Shown here: positions 23,027 through 31,048 of the stretch, in pieces
Layout: each line of letters begins with the position of its first letter
How positions within the stretch are numbered: position 1 is the first letter of the stretch
Translations under genes and position numbers: made by a program
Source of the DNA: Clostridia bacterium
Lineage (GTDB): Bacteria > Bacillota > Clostridia > TANB77 > CAG-508
Assembly (NCBI GenBank): GCA_022793905.1
Contig: JAAWDU010000018.1
Coordinates: 1-32,858 of the forward strand
Length of the DNA stretch: 32,858 nt
Direction of reading: 5' to 3'
The notes under the pieces: generated by a model
Seen by the model: the letters and a program-made list of their open reading frames with translations, nothing else
Told to the model about the DNA's origin: nothing
Databases searched by the model: none

Positions 23027-23046
23027 AGCTATATGTTGTTATAGCT
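23027..23046. repeat. Perfect 7-bp inverted repeat upstream of the small membrane protein gene
   Basis: AGCTATA and TATAGCT flank a 6-base spacer, 40 bp before the start at 22986 and after the xerD terminator. It could be an operator or a leader hairpin for the purD operon. No consensus promoter was recognised next to it. Confidence 0.5.
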
Positions 23047-23077
23047 ATATTTGAAATTTATACATATATAAATTAAA

Positions 23078-23124
23078 GAGAATTTGCTTTATAAATTCTA
23101 ATTGTTTGTCAAAAGCAAATTCCC
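23078..23124 (-). terminator. Probable intrinsic terminator of xerD
   Basis: A 13-bp inverted repeat, GGGAATTTGCTTT with AAAGCAAATTCTC (one G-U pair on the minus strand), around a 21-base loop, followed by TTTAATTT on the minus strand and by TTTTT on the plus strand. It lies about 40 bp after the xerD stop. Confidence 0.65.
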
Positions 23125-23165
23125 TTTTTCACAAACTAAATTTAAACTGTTTATATTAATCAAGT

Positions 23166-24047
23166 TTATGCTCTTGGATGCGCCTTTTTGTAAATATTCT
23201 GTATTGTGGCATCCTGAAATTGCATATATATTTGTGTTGAAGAAATATCTGAATGCCCAAGCATTGTTTGAATAGCTTTAAGATCTGCCCCATTTTGTAA
23301 AAGATGTGTTGCAAATGAATGTCTTAAGATATGAGGTGTAATCTCTTTTGTTATATGTGCTTGGTCCTTATAATATTTAACTATTTTCCAAAATCCTTGT
23401 CTTGTAAGCCTCTGACCATTGGTGTTTACAAATAAAGCTGTTACATTTTCATCTTTTATTAATATATTTCTTGAATTTTCAACATAGTCTTTAAGTGCTT
23501 TAAGTGATAATGAACCTAAAGGTATGTTTCGAGCTTTTTCTTTGTTTTTACATGTTACATACCCTTCTTCTAAATTTATATCTTCTAAATCTAGAGAAAT
23601 AATTTCTGTAACTTTCATTCCTGTTGCATAAGCAAATTCTAGCATCGCTTTATCTCTAATGCCTTTTAAATCTACATTCTTAGGTTGTTCTAGCAAAAGC
23701 TCTACTTCCTGAGAAGTTAATACTGAAGGAATTCTTCTTTCAATCTTTGGAGATTGAATTCCCTCTGTTGGATTTCTTTTTACTTTTTTCACTCTTAGTA
23801 AATATTGATAAAAAGATCTAATTGAAGCTAAACTTCTTGAAATAGTTGAACTTTTCTTTCCAATTTCATTCATATATTTTAAATATTCTCTAATTCCTTC
23901 TTCATCTAATTTTAAATAGTTTATCTTGTTCATTTCTATATAATCACTGTATTGCATTATATCTCTTTTATATGATTGTAATGTATTTTGTGATGCTTTT
24001 TTATCAGTTTCTATAAATTCTAAGAAATTTTTAATTTGCTTTTGCAT
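23166..24047 (-). CDS. xerD: Tyrosine recombinase XerD-like, with Lys at the first catalytic Arg position
   Basis: Site-specific recombinase for chromosome dimer resolution by family. The 293-residue length and layout match XerD: N-terminal SAM-like domain (residues 1-90), catalytic domain from about 105. The C-terminal catalytic residues are present in HILRHSFATHLL (HxxR) and GHSDISSTQIYMQF (H and Tyr). The first catalytic arginine, normally in ATGxRVSE, is replaced by lysine: ATGMKVTE, Lys145, codon AAA at 23613-23615. Start ATG at 24047 has GGGGAGAG upstream. Position next to spoIIM resembles the Bacillus order, supporting the housekeeping role. Frame is intact and has no in-frame CGG. Confidence 0.85.
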   Translation of the reverse strand: MQKQIKNFLEFIETDKKASQNTLQSYKRDIMQYSDYIEMNKINYLKLDEEGIREYLKYMNEIGKKSSTISRSLASIRSFYQYLLRVKKVKRNPTEGIQSPKIERRIPSVLTSQEVELLLEQPKNVDLKGIRDKAMLEFAYATGMKVTEIISLDLEDINLEEGYVTCKNKEKARNIPLGSLSLKALKDYVENSRNILIKDENVTALFVNTNGQRLTRQGFWKIVKYYKDQAHITKEITPHILRHSFATHLLQNGADLKAIQTMLGHSDISSTQIYMQFQDATIQNIYKKAHPRA

Positions 24048-24103
24048 TGTTCATCTCTCCCCATTATTTATTAACATAAGATATATATGTTATATCAAAT
24101 TAC

Positions 24104-24129
24104 ATGAAAAAAGTAAAGACTTTTTTCAT
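24104..24129 (-). terminator. AT-rich hairpin after spoIIM
   Basis: A perfect 11-bp inverted repeat, ATGAAAAAAGT and ACTTTTTTCAT, around AAAG, 5 bp after the spoIIM stop. The stem is A/T rich, so termination strength is uncertain, but position and the U-rich arm fit a terminator. Confidence 0.5.
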
Positions 24130-24134
24130 AATTT

Positions 24135-24784
24135 TTATAAAATATTTAAAGTAAACATAAAAATATTGGTTGATACATATGTTTCCAAAAATGATGCTAC
24201 AATTAAACATACTGTTAGCATTGCTGAAAATATTGTATGTCTTAGCATTTCAAGCTTTATATTCTCTCTCGCTTTATCCTTCATAACTGACTTATATAAT
24301 CTTATTCCACTTATAGCAAGTGCAAATAGCACTGGTATAAATATAATATTTTGAACTAGCATTGAGGAGAGTATAAATACTGCACCGTTTATTTGCACCT
24401 AAACTTGCAATTATGCAGGAAACACTATATCCAAAAATAAACCCTCTATAGCAAATAAGCCCATATACAACTAAAACACCAACTAGTGTAAGTCCTGCAA
24501 ACCATAAACTTACAGCAAGTGACACATTATTTTTTATTGAAGTCATGAAAATCCCAGTATAATTTACATTTTCTTGTTCCTTTGACTTATCTATAAATTC
24601 ATTTATATATGAACTTATTTCCTTTTCATCTTCACTTTTAGCATTATTAACAAATAATACTCCTAGCACGACACCGTACTAAAAATAATATAGTAACAAT
24701 CACATAATGTCTAAAATTATTTTCTATGTGCAAGCGTATAATTCCACTTTTTCTGTAATTTGTTCTAATTCTTTTGTTTTGCAT
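24135..24784 (-). CDS. spoIIM: Stage II sporulation protein M, two CGG +1 sites
   Basis: Membrane component of the engulfment machinery (DMP complex with SpoIID and SpoIIP). The corrected protein has 215 residues, the usual length, with five hydrophobic segments: VIVTILFLVGVVLGVLF near residue 30-46, two around 85-130, one near 145 (LVQNIIFIPVLFALAI) and one near the C-terminus. CGG codons at 24674-24676 and 24385-24387 need +1 shifts, giving FLVGVVLG and ANKGAVFILSS followed by the family's QNI segment. Unshifted, translation stops after about 45 residues. The ATG at 24784 was chosen because an upstream ATG meets a stop at once. The neighbour xerD fits the spoIIM-xerD arrangement of spore formers. 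Confidence 0.85.
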
Positions 24785-24849
24785 CACATATCACTCTTTC
24801 GTTTCAGATTTCTTATCTAATCTTTATGTAATACAAAATTAATCTAGAA

Positions 24850-26066
24850 CTATTTATTTGAAACTTTACCGTAAACTCCTCCGTCCACCGTGCAGAAATC
24901 TCGAGTTTTCCATTTTTTGCATCTATTATGTTTCCGTGCAATTTTTACTCCACAAACTGCTTCTATATCATCAAAAGAAAGTTTATGTAAAATGTTCATT
25001 TCAGTTTCAAAATTATCTAATAATTTATTTATCATTTTTGTACCAATCCCTGGAATAAAAGAAAGTGGTATCTGGTATACATATGGAGGTCTAAATTCTG
25101 GACTTTTAGTTTCTTTCTTGTCCTTTATAACTTCTATTCTATCTAAAACTCCCATTGTTATATTAATGCTATCACAAGTATCACATTTGGTTACAGGCAT
25201 ATCTCCTTCTATTCTTTTTTGGCAATTTTCACAATAAGTTCTATGATATTTTCCAAGTTTTGGATCAAGTCCATAATTTGCTAAAATTTTTCTGCCCTCT
25301 TCATTTTTTATAGCTTTCATTAGCTCTTTAAAGGAAATATCCTCTACACGCATTTTATTGTACTCTCTTGCAATTTTAGGTAGTGAGTGTGCATCTGAGT
25401 TAGTTAAAAAACTTTTTGCCTCTAACTCTGAAATTTGGTCTGCTAGAAAGGTATCTGAACTCAATCCGCAATTCTATTGCTGGAATTTTTTCAAATTTCT
25501 CCTTAAAAATCCTCTCTAATCTGCTTGTACAATTTCCATAGAAGCTCTTATGAGGTGTAAAAGCATGTGCTGGGATAAGTACTCCGATTATACTTTTCTA
25601 CAATATCAATAAGCTCATATGCTGATATGTTTGCTCTTTGCGAACTTAATGTTATGTTTTTTATGTGTTTTTCCATTTCCTTTGAAAAAGCTTTTATGTC
25701 TTTTAAATATGGAAAATAGCATAAATTATGGGCGCTTCCTGTTTTTCCTTCTTCGTTTACTTCTGATGTTTCTATCTCACTCCCAAGAATTATGCATACT
25801 TTATCCCTATATATAATTCCACCATCTTCTAGCTCACTTGCTTCTCCATTTTTCAAAAATTCTTCAATATCTTCTATAACATAAGGCGAAGCACAATCAA
25901 TTATTCCTGCGATATTTATTCCCTTTTTTTCTACGCATTCCACTGCAATATTTTCAAAATTTAAGCTTCTTGCCGCTGTTATTTTTATTGGTTTATTATT
26001 TTTACTTCTTCCTATGTGTATATGTAAATCTGCAAATACTTCGTACATTTTATCGTTCTTCGTCAT
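24850..26066 (-). CDS. Endonuclease Q-like PHP-domain protein, five CGG +1 sites
   Basis: Resembles the EndoQ family (PHP nuclease domain plus zinc finger), which nicks DNA 5' of deaminated bases. The corrected protein has 403 residues: FADLHIHIGRS (residues 10-20, PHP metal motif), IPAHAFTPH, FLTNSDAHS (about 230), a zinc finger CENC...CDTC (about 285-310), SFIPGIGTKMINKLL (hairpin-helix-like, about 345) and a C-terminal AGGGGVYGK. CGG codons lie at 25584-25586, 25466-25468, 24934-24936, 24888-24890 and 24881-24883. They restore NGVLIPAHAF, ELGLSSDTF, KIAGNIIDA and SAGGGGVYG. The last two sites are separated by just one complete codon after the first shifted glycine. Start at 26066 overlaps the upstream small gene; MYEVFADLH at 26048 is an alternative. 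Confidence 0.82.
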
Positions 26067-26331
26067 CCCTTTCTTCTAATCCATTTCTTGCTTCATTTGC
26101 AACAGGTTGTCTTGCATCTAAATCATTATTTATTTCTCTGTTTTTTAGTTCTTCTGGCATTTCCCATTCTTTTCTATCATTTAAGTTTTCAAGACCTTTC
26201 ATTCCTGCTAAACAATCAATAAAATCTCTTGGTGTTTTCACTGAATGCGCAAATTTCATAGCTTTTAAAACTCGTGGATTATAAGCTGTATTTGCTTTAT
26301 GAAGTTCATTTACTCCTTCTAATTCTCTCAT
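26050..26331 (-). CDS. Small hypothetical protein
   Basis: A 93-residue, highly charged soluble protein with no recognised domain and a disordered acidic-arginine end (EERDDEER). It begins with a 4-bp overlap (ATGA) with the upstream gene and overlaps the EndoQ-like gene by 17 bp, so it is tightly coupled to both. No in-frame CGG. Translation coupling and good spacing support it as real; function unknown. Confidence 0.6.
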   Translation of the reverse strand: MRELEGVNELHKANTAYNPRVLKAMKFAHSVKTPRDFIDCLAGMKGLENLNDRKEWEMPEELKNREINNDLDARQPVANEARNGLEERDDEER

Positions 26332-26867
26332 GCTACAGCACCTTCTTTCAAACTCATAAATACTTTGAATTTGTCTAAATACCTATTATTCTTATCTTTT
26401 AAGTTTCTATTTTCTATTAAATTTAAAGCTTCATCTATTGGATATCCTTTTCTTTCTGGTCTATCAAGCACAAGCCCTCCAAAATTGTCTACAAGTTCAA
26501 GTATATCGCTTTCTTTTTCTCTATTTTCATCACCTTTATATCTATTAACTTCTGAACATATCTTGCAAAATCTTTCATCAAATCCTATTTCTCTTAAGTA
26601 TTCAGCTCCTTCTATTGCATATCTTTTTATTTTGTCTAGGTCATGTGATAATATATTCTTTTTGCATGCATATAAAAGGCATGCTGTTAAAACAAGATTC
26701 TCATCAACATCTAATTTCATTTCTTCAATAAACAATCTAGCAATTTCTGCTTTTAATATAACAGAATTATCAAAGAAAATTTTTTTCTTCTTTTGCAAAT
26801 AGTATACTATCTCTAACTTTGCAATAAAGTCTTTTTCAGATAAAATATAGTCAGCAAATGTTTCCAT
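26328..26867 (-). CDS. HD-domain-like protein
   Basis: A 179-residue soluble helical protein. The segment LTACLLYACKK (about residue 60) and a following helix with SHDLDKIKRYAIEGAEYL resemble a degenerate HD phosphohydrolase fold, but the usual HD metal residues are not clear, so activity is doubtful. The start METFAD at 26867 is set by GGAGG five bases upstream; the ATG 12 bases earlier overlaps that ribosome site. First gene of a three-gene unit with the small protein and the EndoQ-like nuclease, after a good promoter. Confidence 0.6.
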   Translation of the reverse strand: METFADYILSEKDFIAKLEIVYYLQKKKKIFFDNSVILKAEIARLFIEEMKLDVDENLVLTACLLYACKKNILSHDLDKIKRYAIEGAEYLREIGFDERFCKICSEVNRYKGDENREKESDILELVDNFGGLVLDRPERKGYPIDEALNLIENRNLKDKNNRYLDKFKVFMSLKEGAVA

Positions 26868-26902
26868 ATTTACCTCCATTATTTCTTTAGTTTTGCATTT
26901 TA

Positions 26903-26931
26903 ATTATATGTGATAAATTAGAATTTTGCAA
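26903..26931 (-). promoter_or_regulatory. Sigma-A promoter of the HD-like/EndoQ operon
   Basis: TTGCAA (26931-26926), a 17-bp spacer and TATAAT (26908-26903) on the minus strand, 36 bp before the start at 26867. Confidence 0.75.
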
Positions 26932-26981
26932 TAACGTAACTAAAATGTCATATTTTTGTAATTTTTTTGTAATATTTTCTG

Positions 26982-27329
26982 TTAATTTTTCCATTGGTAT
27001 TTTTCTAAATCTACTTTATTATTTATTACCTCTATTCCATCTTTTTCTAATTTCTCTTTTTGAGCTTCTTTTCCCCCAAATGCAAATGCTTCTGCAAGTT
27101 TACCTTTACTATTTAATACTTTGTAACATGGATATTTGTCTCCATCTGGGTTTTTGTGCAAAGCATTCCCCACCATTCTTGCAAGTCCTTTATTTCCAAA
27201 GTTTTCTGCAATTTGTTTATATGTAACTACTTTCCCATTTGGAATTTTTCTTAAATATTCATATATATTTTTAGATAATTCCTCTTGAGTAACTCCACAT
27301 TTGTTTCCTGCTAAATTTCTCATAATCAT
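26982..27329 (-). CDS. MGMT-family (alkyltransferase-like) DNA repair protein
   Basis: A 115-residue single-domain protein matching the C-terminal DNA-binding domain of O6-alkylguanine-DNA alkyltransferases. It has the helix-turn-helix arginine finger region ARMVGNALHKNP (about residues 50-61) and the active-site region YPCYKVLNSKG. The reactive cysteine is kept (Cys68), but the usual PCHRV is PCYKV, losing the His of the Cys-His-Glu relay; the family's later Glu is also not obvious. Size is like alkyltransferase-like proteins, which lack the N-terminal domain. It may sense or weakly repair alkylated bases. Starts at 27329 or the ATG at 27323, 12 bp after the membrane protein gene ends. Confidence 0.75.
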   Translation of the reverse strand: MIMRNLAGNKCGVTQEELSKNIYEYLRKIPNGKVVTYKQIAENFGNKGLARMVGNALHKNPDGDKYPCYKVLNSKGKLAEAFAFGGKEAQKEKLEKDGIEVINNKVDLEKYQWKN

Positions 27330-27341
27330 TCTACCTTTTTG

Positions 27342-28805
27342 CTACATTGGGATTTTTTGTTTTATTGTTTTCTTTGCTTGCGCTTTTGACAAATTAAAAT
27401 CTCTTATATCTATATTTTCTTTTTCAAGCTCTTTATATAGTTTTTTCATATATTTACTTAGTCTCTCTCTATCTAATTCGTTATCTGGCATTATTTCTAA
27501 AAGCCTTGCTATTTCTGGTACTGCATCTGTGCCTGTTTTCATCATTATGTAATCCACATCTATTTTACCAGTTTTAGTATATCTTTCTAAATTTCTTCTA
27601 ACTATTAACAAATCAAAGTTTGCAAAGTTCATACAAATGTATGCAACTATTATTACCATAAAATATATTTTTGTCAGATTTATTTTTGCGTTTAGTACAT
27701 ATGCAACTGTTGGAACTAACAAAACTGCTTCTACTACTAATACCGAATAAACTAAAAGTCTAAGAAAAGTATATCCATATGCACTTTCATAATAGTACAT
27801 TCTTACTCCTGATGAAACTAGAATTACCATTGTAAATATTATCATAATCACACACATTATATTTATATATCTATTAATTCCCTTTTCATCTTCGTTCTCG
27901 CTTTTTTTAGCAATTAATATTGTAATTAGATTTATAACTGAAACTATCATTAATTGAAAGAAACCTTGTCTTGCATACCCTGCATAATTTATGTCTACTT
28001 TTTGCATAAATAGTGATTTTACTTGTATTATGCAAAATATTAAATATACAATATTTAATGTTCCCAAAATTACTCTTATTGTAAAATTATCTTTTTTTAT
28101 TTTTATCTTGCCACTCGTTTCTTCCTGAGCTTTATATTTTACGAAAATGTTGTAAAAAAACATTATCAAATATACACATACAAACAATATGAGCATTATT
28201 CTTGCAATTACTTCTGTGATTTTTATTTCTGAAACTATTTTAAATACAAAATCTTCTAAATCCATAAATATGCTTCCAAAAACCTCGTCTGCTGATGCAA
28301 GTAATATTATTACTACTAAGACAATTGGGAATGTAATTCCTATGGCTTTTGCTACTTTTTTCATTTTCTCTGTATTATCTTTTTTACTTCTATTCTTTCT
28401 CTTTTCTTGAAAACTGTCTGCTAACTTATTTAATGATTGTTCTGCATAGGAAAATGGCTTGAAAAATATTCCTATTGTTTTCTTTATTAAAGTAAAATTG
28501 AATTTTACATTTTCATTAAATAATCTGTAAATCATATATGATATGAGCAAAATTATTGCACAAATGTTTACTGCACTAAAAAATTTATTATTATAGATTA
28601 AATATGTCATTGATAAAAGTGTAATTGGAAGTAGCAGTACTTTAGCTTTTTCATTCACTATTTTTTCACTTTTCTCTAATTTACTTATTAAGTAATATGT
28701 AAATGGTAGTGTGAATAACAGCATAGAAAGCCCTATTTTTTTTCCGAAAAATAGCATCACTCCCCATATACTAAAAATAAGTGCTGAAATAAATATATTA
28801 ATCAT
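27342..28805 (-). CDS. DUF4173-like multi-pass membrane protein
   Basis: A 487-residue membrane protein with about twelve helices and a soluble C-terminal segment of about 80 residues that follows NFDLLIVRRNLERY and contains DVDYIMMKTGTDAVPEI, a pattern I associate with DUF4173/DUF4153 proteins. Function is unknown in the family. Start ATG at 28805 has AAAGGAG. A CGG trinucleotide near the start lies in TTC GGA (LFFGKK) and is out of frame. It lies between the Tag-TcdA gene (65 bp) and the MGMT-like gene, and may belong to the same unit. Confidence 0.7.
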   Translation of the reverse strand: MINIFISALIFSIWGVMLFFGKKIGLSMLLFTLPFTYYLISKLEKSEKIVNEKAKVLLLPITLLSMTYLIYNNKFFSAVNICAIILLISYMIYRLFNENVKFNFTLIKKTIGIFFKPFSYAEQSLNKLADSFQEKRKNRSKKDNTEKMKKVAKAIGITFPIVLVVIILLASADEVFGSIFMDLEDFVFKIVSEIKITEVIARIMLILFVCVYLIMFFYNIFVKYKAQEETSGKIKIKKDNFTIRVILGTLNIVYLIFCIIQVKSLFMQKVDINYAGYARQGFFQLMIVSVINLITILIAKKSENEDEKGINRYINIMCVIMIIFTMVILVSSGVRMYYYESAYGYTFLRLLVYSVLVVEAVLLVPTVAYVLNAKINLTKIYFMVIIVAYICMNFANFDLLIVRRNLERYTKTGKIDVDYIMMKTGTDAVPEIARLLEIMPDNELDRERLSKYMKKLYKELEKENIDIRDFNLSKAQAKKTIKQKIPM

Positions 28806-28870
28806 TTTATTCTTCTCCTTTATATTCTAATATATTACCAATTACTATCGTTTTTCGATATTTGTATATG

Positions 28871-30107
28871 TTAATTTTGAGAAATAATATCTTTTATAAT
28901 CTCTCCTGCTAATATGAGTCCTGCACTTGATGGCACAAACGATATGCTTCCTGGCGTCTTTTCTTCTATTTTTATTTGCTCCTCTTTGGAATAAATAACT
29001 TTTAGATTATCTATATTTCTCTTTTTTAATTCTTTTCTCATTACTTTTGCTAGAGGGCATACTGTTGTTTTATAAATATCTGTAATTTCAAATCTTGTTG
29101 GTTCTAGTTTGTTTCCTGTTCCCATTGCAGAAATCACTGGTATTTCTTTTTCTTTGCATCTTTTTATAATCTCAAGTTTTGCTGTTACTGTATCTATGCA
29201 ATCCGCTACATAGCTCAATTCTTTATTTATTATATCGCTTTTTGACTCTGGCATAAAAAATTCCTTGAAAATCTTTACTTCTGCCCTTGGATTTATATCT
29301 AATATTCTTTCTTTCATTACATCAGTTTTATATTTTCCTATAGTTTTTGTAGTCGCAATAATTTGTCTATTTATATTTGTTACATCTATCTTATCATTAT
29401 CAATTAATACAAAGTTTGAAACTCCTGCTCTTGCAAGTGCTTCTACAACAAATGAACCAACTCCTCCTATTCCAAATATAGCAATTTTTGCCTTTTTTAG
29501 TCTTTCTATTCCCTCTGTTCCAATTAGTAGCTCTGTTCTAGAAAATCTTTCTTCATTGTTTTCTCTATACAAAAAGCACTCTTCTTCATGTGAATGTATT
29601 ACTCCTACTGCTTGCAAGTATGAATAAATGATTGTTGAGCCGTACAAATTTCATTCCTCTTTTTTGCAAATCTATTGAAATTTTGTCTGATATTTCTGAT
29701 TTCGTTTCCCCTATTTCATATACTATTTTGTTTCCTGTAAAACTCCATATATACTTTGAGAATGTTCCAAATTCTTTTTGTATTTCTTTAAATACTTTAC
29801 TATTATTTATGCTTGCCTTTATTTTTAATTTGTTTCGAATTATTTTTTCGTTTTTTAACAGTTCTTGAATTTTTTTCTCATCATAATTACATATTTTATC
29901 TATATTAAAGTTATCAAATGCCTTTCTAAATTCTTCTCTTTTATTTAAAACGCATTCCCAAGATAAGCCTGCTTGGAAAGATTCTAAAATTAACATTTCA
30001 TATAAATGCTCATCATCATAAATAGGAACTCCCCATTCTTTGTCGTGATACTCTATGTATTTTTGGTTCTTTAGCTTGCACCATTTACATCTCTTTTTAT
30101 TCTGCAT
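28871..30107 (-). CDS. Fusion of 3-methyladenine DNA glycosylase I (Tag) with TcdA-like E1 enzyme, one CGG +1 site
   Basis: The N-terminal part (about residues 1-178) is Tag: CKWCK at residue 6, YHDKEWGVPIYDDEHLYEML, QAGLSWECVLNKREEFR. The C-terminal part (from about 190) is a ThiF/E1-type protein like TcdA, which makes cyclic t6A in tRNA: RFSRTELLIG, IFGIGGVGSFVVEALARAG, DVTNINRQ, KTDVMKERI, and CPLAKVMRKELKKR. The CGG at 29640-29642 must shift to give KFVGSTIIYSYLQAVG; the zinc-site His and Cys of Tag (HEEEC, codons near 29590 and 29576) come after it. From there the frame runs into TcdA with no stop, giving 411 residues. An internal TTG at 29572 behind AAGAAGAG could start TcdA separately, but Tag still has no stop of its own. 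Confidence 0.8.
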
Positions 30108-30226
30108 ACATTCTTATCTCCCTCTGCCTGCAATATTTATACTCCATTGCAAATTTCATATTTTACTTATATTATTTTTCAAACTTCCCTCTATAAATAT
30201 TAAAGTATTTTTATTATCTATTTGTA

Positions 30227-31033
30227 TTAAAAATATAAAGCTTTTATATTAGCAATTGCCTCTTTTATATAATTAGCACTTTTTTTATATTGCTCAAATA
30301 CAATTGCAAACCCATTTTCATCATCACATACAAAATTCCAATAGTCTTTCCCAATTAATAATTCTTTTTCATCAAAATACTGTCTTACTTGGCTTTGCTT
30401 CCAATTGTTTCCTTCACCAAATTTATTATAAGCTGTTGCCAATAAAACTTTTACCTTTTCATTACTGTTTTCTAATTTATTTTTTAATAAAAAATATTCT
30501 CTTAATAATTCCGCTTTTTCAATTTTAGACTTTTTAATATCTAAATCTCCACCTAATTTTAACTCTATTATATAATGTTCTCTTTTCTCTGGACTATAAA
30601 AATAGTTATCTGTTTCATGGCTAGTTATATAGCTAGTTATATCTCTAGGTTTTACCCAAGAAAAGCTTTCATAATCTTCTTTTCGAGGCAATACATGGTC
30701 ATCATATACTGTCATCAAATAATCAATATGTTGTGTTTGCTGTGGCAACAAATAAGATTCAATTCTGCCATTTACTTCATATGATAAATTTGCAATTGCT
30801 TTTCCTACATTTTCTAACACCTTTCCAAAACTTGAATCAAATGATCTTACAAATGCTGAATAAAACATAAATTCTTCTCCAAGTTCTGCTATAAAAACAT
30901 TATTCTTTTTAGAGTTAATCACTCCATTTGGATCATCTACTTCTTTAATATGTCTTACTTCAAATCCATCTGCAAAACTTTTTATACTGCTATCTATTAT
31001 TTCATTAATTGCTTTTCTCTTTAAATTTTCCAT
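30227..31033 (-). CDS. Type II restriction endonuclease, TdeIII-like
   Basis: A 268-residue protein resembling the TdeIII family: an N-terminal block with VRSFDSSFGKVLE (residues 62-74), HIDYLM and VLPRKEDYESF in the middle, and a nuclease core YIIELKLGGDLDIKK (about 155-169) where ELK is the E-x-K part of a PD-(D/E)XK site. The partner adenine methylase ends 15 bp upstream, and GGGGG precedes the ATG, so the two are co-expressed. The recognised site cannot be deduced. TdeIII itself cuts GGNCC, but an adenine methylase partner suggests a different site containing A. No in-frame CGG. Confidence 0.65.
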   Translation of the reverse strand: MENLKRKAINEIIDSSIKSFADGFEVRHIKEVDDPNGVINSKKNNVFIAELGEEFMFYSAFVRSFDSSFGKVLENVGKAIANLSYEVNGRIESYLLPQQTQHIDYLMTVYDDHVLPRKEDYESFSWVKPRDITSYITSHETDNYFYSPEKREHYIIELKLGGDLDIKKSKIEKAELLREYFLLKNKLENSNEKVKVLLATAYNKFGEGNNWKQSQVRQYFDEKELLIGKDYWNFVCDDENGFAIVFEQYKKSANYIKEAIANIKALYF

Positions 31034-31048
31034 TTTTCTATAATCCCC

